From Pseudodesulfovibrio sp. S3 (GTDB lineage Bacteria; Desulfobacterota; Desulfovibrionia; Desulfovibrionales; Desulfovibrionaceae), in the NCBI RefSeq assembly GCF_004025585.1, contig NZ_QTZO01000005.1, positions 248,001 through 312,000 on the forward strand: 64,000 nt of DNA, read 5' to 3'. Below are positions 32,918 through 42,172 of this stretch, piece by piece. The position numbers and the translations under genes were made by a program. Position 1 is the stretch's first letter, and each line of letters begins with the position of its first letter. The notes beneath the pieces were generated by a model. That model searched no databases. It was not told the DNA's origin and saw only the letters and a program-made list of their open reading frames with translations.

Positions 32918-34610
32918 GCAGGGAGCTCTGGTTTTCGTAGGAAGACAAGGTCGCATCCAATGCGGCGTATCTGCGCTCCAGCGAGGTCTCCAGGGCGTCG
33001 AGCCGTTTTTCCTCATTATATATCTGGTTGTCCAGGTTGGTAACCAGCTCCTCGTAGTTTTCGATGAGGAGCGTGATGGTTCCGGTCTCGGAGCTGGTCA
33101 CGTCGTCCAGGGAGTCCGATAACTCACCGATCTTGCCTTGTTTTACACGGGCGGTGCCTTCGAAGTCGCCGTCCCCTTCGTCGGAAACGGACAGATAGAG
33201 CCCCTTTGACTTGCTGCCGGTGCCGAGAATGGTCCAGCCGTCAATCGAAGCCTCCTGGCCGTCGATGGTGGCCGAGACCAGCACGCCGCCGGACACTGTG
33301 TATTCCACGTTATGTTCACCGGCAGGAGTCACGCCGTCGATGACCGAGATGACCTGGAACCCCTCGCTGTCCGACTCGCCTTCGGATCGGGCAGCGAACA
33401 GGGCAGCCACGGCTGCCGGGTCATTGTCCAGTGCTTCTTCCAGTTCGTCTTCGTCCAGAATGAGCTGTCCGTACGTGTCCGATCCTTCATCCGTATCCGT
33501 TTCGAAGCCGATCTGCGAGAGTGCGGTGTAGTAGTCTCCGCCCGTATCTTCGTCATAACGTGTGAATCCCAGAGCTGAGGACGAAAGAATGGACTTCATC
33601 TCGTTGTAGACGATATCCAATGCATAGCTGTCGATGGTGTACGTCTCTTCGTCGGAATCCTCCTCCTCGGTCACCCTGCCCGTGAGCAGCTGAATGTCCA
33701 GGATGATCTGGTTCAGCTCTTCCGTAAATTCGGTGATGGTATCGAACATGTCGTCGGTGTCATAATCGATTGAGACCTGGATCGCTTCGCCGTCCGTGGT
33801 GCTCAGCAGGTTGAATTCTATGCCTTCCACCACGTCGTCGATGGAGTTGGAATCGCGTTCGATCCAATCGTCTGCGCCCGTGGGGAACCCGTCCACCTTG
33901 ATTTGGGCGCTCTGGCCCGCCTGGGTGTTTTCAAATCCGGCCACGGACATGCCTGTCAATGTACCGGTGTCTGTGATGGAGATGGTGTTGTCGCTGCCGG
34001 CGTCCGTGCTCTTGAGGACGAGATAGTATCCGTCGCCGTCATCCAGGATGGATGCTTCGAACTTGTCGCGGGCATTCACGTTGCCGTTGATGGTGGTGAC
34101 GAGTCCCTCCAGGGTGGTGCCGCCGGCGACATCGATGTCTATGGTCTCTCCGTCGAAATCAATGGACAGTGTTGTTGCCGAGCTGGCGACAACGGTCTCT
34201 TCAGAGTCGTATGCAGTTTCGGTGTTGACCCAGACGTCCTGCAGGGCAAGCTGGTTCACTATGATGGTGTGGATGCCCACGTCGGCATTGCCGTCCACGT
34301 CTACGTCCACCTGGTCGTCGCTCACGGTGCCTACCATGGAGTAGAACTCGTCCAGCTCATCCATGTCGTCCAGGGTGTCGTTGAAGTCGTCGATCGCATC
34401 TGAAAGCTGTTCCAGAAGGTCGATGATATATTCATTCTCTGCCTTCTGCGATTCGTAATTCTCCAACTGGTAGCTCTCGGCGTCGATGGTGGCGTCGATG
34501 ATTTCCGAAAAGTCCGTACCGTTGCCCAGGCCGGAGAATGATATTTCGCCCGAGGTGGTGACAGGCTCGTAAGCAGTGACGGTGCTGGACAGAGATGAAA
34601 CGTAACCCAT
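32889..34610 (-). CDS. fliD: Flagellar filament cap protein FliD (HAP2)
   Basis: A 573-residue exported protein that caps the filament and guides flagellin assembly. The N-terminal region (SFSGLGNGTDFSEIIDATIDAE) and the heptad-rich ends are FliD-like, and the C-terminus LERRYAALDATLSSYENQSSLLTSLTAQL matches the family's terminal coiled coil. The chain is very acidic and poor in Lys/Arg. It is the last gene of the sigma-flgDEKL-fliD operon, 9 nt after flgL, with GGAGGG before the ATG. Confidence 0.94.
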   Translation of the reverse strand: MGYVSSLSSTVTAYEPVTTSGEISFSGLGNGTDFSEIIDATIDAESYQLENYESQKAENEYIIDLLEQLSDAIDDFNDTLDDMDELDEFYSMVGTVSDDQVDVDVDGNADVGIHTIIVNQLALQDVWVNTETAYDSEETVVASSATTLSIDFDGETIDIDVAGGTTLEGLVTTINGNVNARDKFEASILDDGDGYYLVLKSTDAGSDNTISITDTGTLTGMSVAGFENTQAGQSAQIKVDGFPTGADDWIERDSNSIDDVVEGIEFNLLSTTDGEAIQVSIDYDTDDMFDTITEFTEELNQIILDIQLLTGRVTEEEDSDEETYTIDSYALDIVYNEMKSILSSSALGFTRYDEDTGGDYYTALSQIGFETDTDEGSDTYGQLILDEDELEEALDNDPAAVAALFAARSEGESDSEGFQVISVIDGVTPAGEHNVEYTVSGGVLVSATIDGQEASIDGWTILGTGSKSKGLYLSVSDEGDGDFEGTARVKQGKIGELSDSLDDVTSSETGTITLLIENYEELVTNLDNQIYNEEKRLDALETSLERRYAALDATLSSYENQSSLLTSLTAQLD

Positions 34611-34619
34611 AATTCCCTC

Positions 34620-35813
34620 CTAGATGTAGTCGAGCAGGCTCATGTTCATGATGTCCGCCGAAGAGCTGAGCACGGCTTCGTAGATGTAATTGGCCTGCTC
34701 CAGTTCGACGACCAACTGGGTGGCGTCGGCGTCCTCGATGCTGCTGATGCTGTTGTTGGTCAGTTCCTTGACCAGGGACAGGGACGTCTGGGTGTAAGTG
34801 GTCTTGTTTTCCCGGGCACCGATGTTTGCCGCGCCCGTTTCGACGTCTTCATGGCAGGTCTTCAGGTCCTCCAGGCATTCGGCCACCTTGTCGTAGTCGC
34901 CGGTTTCCATGTAGACGATGCAGTCGCTGATGGTTTCGAACAGGTTCGGGGATTCGTACGGCTGGCCCGTGGCCTGGTCCACGCCGCCGAAAATGGTGCT
35001 GCCCACGGTGTTCATGTCCACGGAAGTGTTTTCTGAAATGGAGACCGACATGGCCTCGCTGCTGCCGGTGTAGACAGCGGCCTCGCGCACGTAGAATTGC
35101 GTTCCGTTGCCGTCGTCGTCCGCAGTTGTCACCGCCGTGCCTGTGGCCAGTTCCGCCCGGCAGGTGCCCAGGTCGAGTTCCGTGTCACCCGCAGCCAGGG
35201 TGGCCGTGGTCCAGGAATCCCCGCCGTCCGTGGAATAGCTGTAATCCAGGGCATCGGTGCCGATCGTGCCGTCGCTGTCAAAGCGGACGGATATCGTGGA
35301 GTCGGTTTCGCCGGTCAGGGCAACGAAGTCGGTCGCCTCCAGGGAATCATTGGGCAGGGTGACGCCCAGTCCCATCTCGTAAGCGTTGTCGCCGGTGTCG
35401 TCCCCGGCAAAGACCGAATCCGAACCCATCTGGGTGTTGGCGATGGCGAACAGGCTGTCCATGTAGCTCTCCATTTCCAGGGCCATGATTTTGAGCTGTT
35501 CCGCGGTGTAAGTCTCTGTGGAGGCCTGCTCGGCAAGTTCCTGGGCCGCCGTGATCTGTTCGCTGGCCGTGAGCAGGACATCGTCGGCCATTCCCAGGTG
35601 TTCCAGGGCCACGGCGCAATTGTCGATATAGCCGCTCAAGGACTGCTGGTAGGAGCTCAGCTCCACAATCTTGCCCATGCCCGAGGGGTCGTCGGACGGG
35701 CTGTTGACCTTTTTCTGACTGGCGGTCATGGAGTTGAGCTTCGAGACATCGTTCAGGGCCGAATTCAGTTGGTTGAGCGATTGCGAGAAAATCTGTGATG
35801 TGCTGATTCGCAT
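34620..35813 (-). CDS. flgL: Flagellar hook-filament junction protein FlgL (HAP3)
   Basis: A 397-residue protein joining hook and filament. The N-terminus MRISTSQIFSQSLNQLNSALNDVSKLN and the C-terminus ANYIYEAVLSSSADIMNMSLLDYI form the flagellin-like terminal helices. A large acidic middle domain (about 130-290) makes it longer than enterobacterial FlgL (about 317). It lies 16 nt after flgK with GGAAAG before the ATG. Confidence 0.93.
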   Translation of the reverse strand: MRISTSQIFSQSLNQLNSALNDVSKLNSMTASQKKVNSPSDDPSGMGKIVELSSYQQSLSGYIDNCAVALEHLGMADDVLLTASEQITAAQELAEQASTETYTAEQLKIMALEMESYMDSLFAIANTQMGSDSVFAGDDTGDNAYEMGLGVTLPNDSLEATDFVALTGETDSTISVRFDSDGTIGTDALDYSYSTDGGDSWTTATLAAGDTELDLGTCRAELATGTAVTTADDDGNGTQFYVREAAVYTGSSEAMSVSISENTSVDMNTVGSTIFGGVDQATGQPYESPNLFETISDCIVYMETGDYDKVAECLEDLKTCHEDVETGAANIGARENKTTYTQTSLSLVKELTNNSISSIEDADATQLVVELEQANYIYEAVLSSSADIMNMSLLDYI

Positions 35814-35829
35814 AATGGCTTTCCTTTGA

Positions 35830-37842
35830 TCAGACCATGTCCAGGACGGTGTCCATCATTTCCCTGGTCACGTTGATGATTTGCGATGCTGCCTCGAATG
35901 CCTGCTGATACTTGGTCAGTTCGATGAGTTCTTCGTCCACGTTGACCTCGGTGGTCGAGGCCTGCTGTTCGTAAAGATATTCCGCAGATGTCTGGGCATA
36001 GGTCTGTTGGAGTTCCGCGCTGGAGGCGGCGGAACCCACGTTTGCCACCAGGGTGGCAAGGGCGCCGCTCAAGGTGGTTTGGGTGTTGCCCACGGTCGAG
36101 GTTTGTTCCGTTATGGTGGCCAGGATGGAGGCCACATCGTTGTTGCCGGTGGCCACCAATCCGTCGTCGCCGACAACCCCGGCATTGATGTGGGACGTGT
36201 CCGTGCTGACGTAACTGTCCACGGCAATGGTGCTGGCGCTGGTGCCGGTGAAATAGGTGTTCAGGCCGAGGGCGGCCATGAGGTTTGAGGAATCTCCGGC
36301 TATTTCGAAGCTCACGTCCGTGGCGGCTGAAATCTGGAGTTGACCGTCAGCCGTGACAGAGGCGGTAAGCTCACCGGCGAAGGCCGTGTTGATGTCGGCC
36401 ACCACGTCGTCCAGGGAATCTGTGGCCGGGTCGACCGAGATGATGGATGAAGTGGATACATTGCCGTCGGCGTCGTAGGTCACCAGTTCGAGGTCGCCCG
36501 CCTGGATGTTGTCGGCGTAATTCAGACCGCTGTTGCTGAGCATGGCCGAGGAGTCGTCCACGGAGTAGCTGCCGGTCAGGCTGGTGTGGTGTTCCAACCC
36601 GGCGCCTTGGGAGTGCGCCGAGTTGACTTCCCAGATGAGGGCTTCGGTCAGGTCGTCCAGGTCGTCCAGGGTGGGGACCACCGTGTCGTCCCTGGTGTTG
36701 AACAACCCGGCCAGGCTGCCGCTTGAAGTGCGGCCGGAAACGCTCTGGCCGCTATCGTCGGTCAGGGGGGTGATGTTGGTCAGTCCTCCGTCGCCGGATT
36801 CCCAATACAGGCCGGACTTGGCCATGATGATGTACCGGTCTCCCTCGGCATGGTCCGTGGTGGCTCCGTCGAACCAGATTTCCACGCCTTCGATCTCCAC
36901 GGACCCGTCCTGACCGTCTGCAGTGTAGAGCATGGTGTCGCCGTTTTCATCGGTCAGCCAGGTTTCGCCGCCGTCGGTGGAGACCTTGAACCGGGCCGTG
37001 CCGTCAGCGCCCGTGGAGACGAATTCCAGGAGCAGTTCCTCGCTGGAGGTGCCGGAGTATTCAAGGGTTCCGTCATAATCGGAATCGCGCATCAGGGATT
37101 CGTTCACCTTGGCGCTTTGGTATACGAGGCTGTGGGTTTCAGTGCCGTCCACCATGGTATATCCCTCCTCGGTCAGGATGGTGACCTGCCCGTTGGATTG
37201 GTACAAAACGTCCACGCCGATGAGGGCGTCGAGTTCCCGGATCATTTGCGAGCGGTCCGAGACGGCCTGCGTGTCGTCCGGGTTGATCGCGATGGCGGCG
37301 TTGGCCTCGGCGATGCCTTCGATGAGCTCGTTGGCCGTCGCCACTTGATCCTGTATTTCCGAGTTGATGGTTTCCACGGTCTGCTCCAGTTGCTCGGCTG
37401 TGGAGTTGAGGGCGTAGACAAGGGTTTCGGTGTCGCCGAGGAGGTCTTCCCGAGCGGACAGCGAGTCCGGGTCCGTGACCAGTTCGTTCCAGCCGTCGAC
37501 GAAGTCTTCGAGGATATCGCTCAATCCCCCCTCGGACTGGTTGAGCAGGGAGTCGAGCTGGCTCAGGTAGTCCAGGGAGATGCTCTGGGTGGCGAGGTCC
37601 GAAAGGGCGTCGAGATACTGCGACTCCACGAACTTGTCCCACTCCGACTGGATGGACGTGATGTCCGCTCCGGTACCCACAGTAAGGCCGAGTACGGTGA
37701 TGGAACTGCTGGTCTCGGAGACCACGGAGGTGCGTTGGTAGCCGGTGGTGTCCGCATTGGCGATGTTGTTGGACGCATTGTTTACGGCCACCTGCGCGTT
37801 TTGGAGCGCTGTTTTCCCTATGTTCCACAGATTGTTTATCAT
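35830..37842 (-). CDS. flgK: Flagellar hook-associated protein FlgK (HAP1)
   Basis: A 670-residue hook-filament junction protein. The start MINNLWNIGKTALQNAQVAVNNASNNIANADTTGYQR holds the rod/hook N-terminal motif, and the end VDEELIELTKYQQAFEAASQIINVTREMMDTVL is the typical FlgK C-terminus. An insert-rich acidic central part makes it longer than the E. coli protein (547). It is encoded 24 nt after flgE with a GGAGGG site. Confidence 0.95.
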   Translation of the reverse strand: MINNLWNIGKTALQNAQVAVNNASNNIANADTTGYQRTSVVSETSSSITVLGLTVGTGADITSIQSEWDKFVESQYLDALSDLATQSISLDYLSQLDSLLNQSEGGLSDILEDFVDGWNELVTDPDSLSAREDLLGDTETLVYALNSTAEQLEQTVETINSEIQDQVATANELIEGIAEANAAIAINPDDTQAVSDRSQMIRELDALIGVDVLYQSNGQVTILTEEGYTMVDGTETHSLVYQSAKVNESLMRDSDYDGTLEYSGTSSEELLLEFVSTGADGTARFKVSTDGGETWLTDENGDTMLYTADGQDGSVEIEGVEIWFDGATTDHAEGDRYIIMAKSGLYWESGDGGLTNITPLTDDSGQSVSGRTSSGSLAGLFNTRDDTVVPTLDDLDDLTEALIWEVNSAHSQGAGLEHHTSLTGSYSVDDSSAMLSNSGLNYADNIQAGDLELVTYDADGNVSTSSIISVDPATDSLDDVVADINTAFAGELTASVTADGQLQISAATDVSFEIAGDSSNLMAALGLNTYFTGTSASTIAVDSYVSTDTSHINAGVVGDDGLVATGNNDVASILATITEQTSTVGNTQTTLSGALATLVANVGSAASSAELQQTYAQTSAEYLYEQQASTTEVNVDEELIELTKYQQAFEAASQIINVTREMMDTVLDMV

Positions 37843-37866
37843 CTCGCCCTCCTGGCTCAGGTTGAG

Positions 37867-39414
37867 CTATCGCTTCATGCCTATGGCGGTCGTGAGCAGG
37901 GTGTCGGCTGTGGTGATGATCTTGGAGTTCGCCTGATAGGCCGCCTGGATAATGATCAGGTTGGTCAATTCCGTGGCGGTATCCACGTTGGACTGCTCCA
38001 GGGCGTTGGAGGCGATGGTGCCGAATCCGGCCGATCCGGCGGTGCCGATGTAGGCCTGTCCTGATTCCATTGTGGCGGAATAGAGGTTGCTGCCTTCGGC
38101 ATACAGCCCCTGGGTATTGGTGAAGTCCGCAAGGCCGAAGGTGAACAGTTCCTGGCTTTGCCCGTTGGTGTAGGAGCCTTCGAGCACCCCGTTTTCATCG
38201 ATGGTGATGTCGACGAGCACACCCGGTGCGTAGCCGTCCTGGGTCAGGGAATACGTGGCGGAACTGGAGGTGGTGCTTGTGGCTGCGCTGGTGGCCAGGA
38301 TGCCGGTGTTGAAGGCGGGCAGGTCGTCGACGTCCGTGGCCGCATTCAGGTCGTCCAACGAGGTGATAGTGGCGGAGTTCCAGCCCGTTCCCGTGGCGTA
38401 ATCCGAGTTGGAGATGCCGAAGTTGAGCGTAATCGCCTGGTTTTCGTCAGAACCGGTGAAGTTGGCTTCGAAGATGGGCAGGCCGTCAGTGTCGAATTCG
38501 GCCAGAACCCAGTTCTCCTCAGCCAGGGGATTGGTGGTGTCCGTGGGGGTGTCCGACAGGGTGAAGGCGGTCATGGCTTGCAGATCGCCGGAAGATGAGA
38601 ACGTCAGGGTTCCGGTCATGAGCATTCCCGCGCCGCTGGTGGTGTCCATGTCCGTTCCGGCGAAGTCGCGCATGTCTTCGCTGGCATCGCATGTGACTAC
38701 GTATTCCCAGACGATGGAGCCGTCGCTCGTCTCTACGGGGTCGTAGTAGACCGAGAGATCATGGGAAGCGCCGTTTTCGTCGTAAACGGTGATGGTGGTG
38801 GTGTAGGCGTACCGCGAGTCGTCGAGGGCCGGATCGGATGTGCCGTCATAAACATTGAACAGGGCCGCGTAGGGGTTGGTGGTCGAGGTGGTGTTGTCCG
38901 TGGAGGTGGAGTCCAGATTCACGGCAAACTTGACGGTACTGGTGGCCTGCGGCGGGGACTGCGAATTGTCCAGTTGGATGTCCACCAGGCCGCCGGTGAT
39001 GGAGCCGTCTTCCGTCACCCAACCCTGGACCCTGTTGCCGTGGGCATCCACAAGGTAGCCGTCCGTATCGAATTCGAAGCTGCCGTCCCGGGTGTAGTAG
39101 GTGTTGCCGGTGTCGGGGTCCTCCACGATGTAGAATCCGTCGCCGTTGAGGGCCACGTCAGTGACCGTGTTGGTGGTGGTGTAGGCACCCTGCGAGAAAT
39201 CCGTGGAGATGGAGGATACGGCCACGCCGTTGCCGACCTGGTCGGCGGAGCCTCCGGCATAGACCGTGGAATAGAAGACGTCTTCAAACGTGATGGTCGA
39301 GCTTTTGTAGGCCGTGGTGGTGGAGTTGGCGAGGTTGTTACTGACCACCGAAGTGGCCTTGCTCTGGGCCTGGAGGCCGGAAATGCCGGTGTACATGGAT
39401 CCGGTGATACTCAT
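37867..39414 (-). CDS. flgE: Flagellar hook protein FlgE
   Basis: A 515-residue structural subunit of the hook. The N-terminal MYTGISGLQAQSKATSVVSNNLANSTTTAYK and C-terminal LEQSNVDTATELTNLIIIQAAYQANSKIITTADTLL blocks are diagnostic. The middle is Thr/Ser/Asp-rich. GGAG precedes the ATG, and it follows flgD by 41 nt, so hook cap and hook are co-expressed. Confidence 0.96.
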   Translation of the reverse strand: MSITGSMYTGISGLQAQSKATSVVSNNLANSTTTAYKSSTITFEDVFYSTVYAGGSADQVGNGVAVSSISTDFSQGAYTTTNTVTDVALNGDGFYIVEDPDTGNTYYTRDGSFEFDTDGYLVDAHGNRVQGWVTEDGSITGGLVDIQLDNSQSPPQATSTVKFAVNLDSTSTDNTTSTTNPYAALFNVYDGTSDPALDDSRYAYTTTITVYDENGASHDLSVYYDPVETSDGSIVWEYVVTCDASEDMRDFAGTDMDTTSGAGMLMTGTLTFSSSGDLQAMTAFTLSDTPTDTTNPLAEENWVLAEFDTDGLPIFEANFTGSDENQAITLNFGISNSDYATGTGWNSATITSLDDLNAATDVDDLPAFNTGILATSAATSTTSSSATYSLTQDGYAPGVLVDITIDENGVLEGSYTNGQSQELFTFGLADFTNTQGLYAEGSNLYSATMESGQAYIGTAGSAGFGTIASNALEQSNVDTATELTNLIIIQAAYQANSKIITTADTLLTTAIGMKR

Positions 39415-39455
39415 GGTGAATCTCCTTGAATATTGGGCTTGGGAAAAGGCGCTTG

Positions 39456-40133
39456 TTACTCGGTTGCGTAAGTCACATCAGTCATGTTGACGGTTCGGCC
39501 GTCGGCAAGGGTCAGGATGACGCCGTCGTCGGTTATGCTGAGCCCCGTGACAGTGCCTGTGGTGGTCGTGGTGCAGGTGACTTCATCACCGTCGGAATTG
39601 GTGGCTGTGGCAACGATGTAATAGTTTCCGTCGTCGGCTTCGTTGCCGTCGTAGTCGGTGCCGTCCCAGACAAATGCGGTGGTGCCCGCATCGACGTCCG
39701 AGAACAATTGGCTGTCCACGATATTGCCGCTGGTGTCGTAGACGTTGACGGTCAGGTTCGCCGAGTCCTCTTCCAGCGTGAGGTACAGGCTGGATATGTC
39801 GTCGCCGGATTTGTTGATGGTGTACCCGGACGCCTCGACCTGCTTGCCCAGGTAGTCCAGGCCGTATGTGGCGGACATGGAGTCCAGGCTGTCGGTCAGG
39901 GTGTCCATTTTATCGTTCAGGTCCGACAATTCCGAGAGCTGGGAATACTGCGTCATCTGATCGACCATCTGCGAGTTGTCGACCGGATCGGTGGGGTCCT
40001 GGTACTGCAACTCCGCGCACAGCAGCGTGATGAAGTCATCCGAAGTCAGCGAGGTGCTGCTCTCTGTGGTGGCGGTGGCCGCGGTACTCGCCGTAATGAG
40101 GGAATCGTAATAGCTGGTGGTATCAACCGTCAT
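39456..40133 (-). CDS. flgD: Flagellar hook-capping protein FlgD
   Basis: A 225-residue scaffold for hook assembly. The conserved block SDDFITLLCAELQYQDPTDPVD followed by NSQMVDQMTQYSQLSEL marks FlgD, and the C-terminal half is a beta-sandwich (FLN-Ig-like, VNVYDTSGNIV, WDGTDYDG). The real start is ATG 40133, which overlaps the stop of the upstream sigma-factor gene (ATGA). Longer open sequence upstream is read from that other gene. Confidence 0.95.
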   Translation of the reverse strand: MTVDTTSYYDSLITASTAATATTESSTSLTSDDFITLLCAELQYQDPTDPVDNSQMVDQMTQYSQLSELSDLNDKMDTLTDSLDSMSATYGLDYLGKQVEASGYTINKSGDDISSLYLTLEEDSANLTVNVYDTSGNIVDSQLFSDVDAGTTAFVWDGTDYDGNEADDGNYYIVATATNSDGDEVTCTTTTTGTVTGLSITDDGVILTLADGRTVNMTDVTYATE

Positions 40134-40714
40134 GAGACTTTCCTCCTTGTCTCGTCCGCCCGGTCCTGGATCGCTTCCAGCGGCGTGGCGGTTCCGTAAT
40201 GATTGCGCAGTCTGTCCAGGGCCTGGAATTTGATGCTGCGAACCGTTCTCGAAGTGATGTTCAGGGCGGCGGCGATTTCGCAGGCAACCATCCCTTCCTT
40301 GAAGAAGAGGGTGATGACTTCGGTTTGCCTGTTGGTCAGCACGCCTGCGGGCAGACTGAACAGGGTGGTGTCGATGCCATCCTGGGAACAGAGCTTTTCG
40401 GAGTCGGTGAGAATGGACTCCATCCAACGAAGTTTCTTTCTATAGTAATCGATGGCAGTGGTTCTGCAGATGATGTTGAGCCAGGTTATGAATGAACTCT
40501 TTTCGTTGTTATATTTCGATATATAGTCGTTCTTGAAAATTTTTAGCGCTACTTCCTGATATATGTCGTCAATTTCAGAGTTATGAAGCTTGATATTCTT
40601 TGCTTTAATGAAATTAGTGATGAGTTTATATATCAACTTAGAGTGTTCTCTGAATAGTATATCGTATGATATGGTGTCATACTTCTTTGTTAATTCAATT
40701 ATTGTACTGTTCAT
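40130..40714 (-). CDS. Sigma-70-family (ECF-like) factor heading the hook operon
   Basis: A 194-residue two-domain sigma factor. Region 2 spans about 10-95 (FREHSKLIYKLI, EIDDIYQEVALKIF, SFITWLNIICRTTAIDYYR) and region 4 about 125-180 (LTNRQTEVITLFFKEGMVACEIAAALNITSRTVRSI, a helix-turn-helix). AGAGGTG lies before ATG 40714. Its stop overlaps flgD. The 5' two-thirds are markedly AT-rich (many AAT, ATA, TTA and AAA codons) against the GC-rich flagellar genes, while the end is GC-rich. It lacks an obvious anti-sigma neighbour. It probably drives this or another flagellar unit; a LuxR-like regulator is the alternative reading of region 4. Confidence 0.85.
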   Translation of the reverse strand: MNSTIIELTKKYDTISYDILFREHSKLIYKLITNFIKAKNIKLHNSEIDDIYQEVALKIFKNDYISKYNNEKSSFITWLNIICRTTAIDYYRKKLRWMESILTDSEKLCSQDGIDTTLFSLPAGVLTNRQTEVITLFFKEGMVACEIAAALNITSRTVRSIKFQALDRLRNHYGTATPLEAIQDRADETRRKVS

Positions 40715-40995
40715 GTTGCACCTCTTACATGGAATCAAAGCAACCAAGATGCCGAACATAATAAATATTGTGTAAGTTTATATTGAGTAATGGTTGAGAA
40801 TTGTTAGTTGTCAGTTAAGTATGTTTGCCATTCGAGTGTTGAAAAAAGACAAAACAAATAAAAATTAATGTTGTTAGGTGGATATCTTGGCTGAATCAGG
40901 GCGTTGCCGCGTCCGGGGAGGGGAGTAGGCGATTATTTCCGGGTGAATGGGGAAAAATGTGCAACCTGTCGGGGGTGCCAGGCGATATAAACGTT
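40715..40995. promoter_or_regulatory. AT-rich control region before the sigma-flgD operon
   Basis: No gene is seen. The segment 40735-40880 is AT-rich and should contain the operon promoter on the minus strand (for example the TATTTATTATG stretch near 40755-40765), but I could not identify a confident sigma28 or sigma54 box. Confidence 0.4.
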
Positions 40996-41029
40996 GAGGG
41001 CCGGTCCGGTAGGATCCGGGCCGGCCCTC
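40996..41029 (-). terminator. Hairpin terminator after flagellin gene
   Basis: GAGGGCCGGTCCGG pairs with CCGGGCCGGCCCTC (one G-T wobble) across a 6-nt loop, 19 nt after the fliC stop on the minus strand. The T-run is poor. Confidence 0.7.
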
Positions 41030-41048
41030 AGGTTGGAGAAGGAGTGGG

Positions 41049-41915
41049 CTAACCGCCGATAAGCGACAAGGCCATCTGCGGGAGCGAGTTGGCCTGAGCG
41101 AGCATCGATACGGCAGATTGGGTTATGATCTGCTGCTTGGTGTACTCTGTCATCTCGGTGGCTACGTCCACATCGGAGATACGGGATTCCGAGGCCTGAA
41201 GGTTTTCGGACTGGATTTCAAGGTTGGAGATGGTGGCTGAAAGCCTGTTTTGCATGGCGCCGAGGTTGGCGCGGACGTTGTCCTTGGACACGATGGCTGC
41301 GTCCAGGGCTTCAAGGGCGGCTTCTGCTGCCGCCTGGGTGGAGACCACTGCGCCAGCGGAATCGGTCGAGGCGGAGGAGCCTACGCCGAGGCCCAGTGAC
41401 GATGCGGTGCAGTTGTCGATGGTGACATCGTACTTGTCTTCGGCAGCGTCGTTGCCGGTACCGAAGTGGACGGTGATGCCGGTGGAGGACAGGTTGCCGT
41501 TGAGCAGGTAGATACCGTTGAAGTCCGTGGCGCTGGCAATTCGGGTGATTTCCGAGGCCATGGCCTGATACTCCGAATCGATGATCAGGCGTTGTGCATC
41601 GGTGTACGTTCCGGTGGCAGCCTGTTCCGCCAGTTCCTTCATGCGAATGAGCTTCTCATCGATGACGGACAGCGCGCCGTCAGCGGTTTGGATCATGGAA
41701 ATGCCGTCGTTGGCGTTTCTGACCCCCTGGTTGATGGTGGAGATGTCCGACCGCATCAGTTCGCGGACTGCCAGGCCAGCGGCATCGTCGGCCGACGAAT
41801 TGACGCGAAGGCCCGAAGAGAGCCGTTCCGTGGATGTCCCGAGTGCGCCGTAGGCGTTGTTCAGGTTCCGCGCAGCCGAAGTTGCCATAATGTTGTTGTT
41901 GACTACGAGTGCCAT
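41049..41915 (-). CDS. fliC: Flagellin
   Basis: A 288-residue filament subunit. The N-terminal D0/D1 sequence (ALVVNNNIMATSAARNLNNA, LSSGLRVNSSADDAAGLAVREL) and the C-terminal SRISDVDVATEMTEYTKQQIITQSAVSMLAQAN are canonical. The variable central domain is very short, so this is a minimal flagellin. ATG 41915 has a strong GGAGG site; upstream in-frame sequence is not coding. It forms its own unit with a hairpin terminator between it and the hook operon. Confidence 0.97.
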   Translation of the reverse strand: MALVVNNNIMATSAARNLNNAYGALGTSTERLSSGLRVNSSADDAAGLAVRELMRSDISTINQGVRNANDGISMIQTADGALSVIDEKLIRMKELAEQAATGTYTDAQRLIIDSEYQAMASEITRIASATDFNGIYLLNGNLSSTGITVHFGTGNDAAEDKYDVTIDNCTASSLGLGVGSSASTDSAGAVVSTQAAAEAALEALDAAIVSKDNVRANLGAMQNRLSATISNLEIQSENLQASESRISDVDVATEMTEYTKQQIITQSAVSMLAQANSLPQMALSLIGG

Positions 41916-42172
41916 AATTCCTCCTTGAATGGTTATGCTTCCTTGCATTTTCTCTGTCACAACGATCAGAGAACCCAATTTGCCTATTTATACGTAAGCA
42001 GACTGAGTAAACGTTCATGGAGGAAAAAACTGCCGCGTATGGCGAGTGTTGTAATGATTTGTGTTTGTGTATTGAAAATTATTGTTTCTTAATGTTATTA
42101 ATACTTCTTTGCATAATATTAATTTCATAATCCGTTCTGAATGTTTAAGATGTGTTGAAAAGGAGTGTTGCG

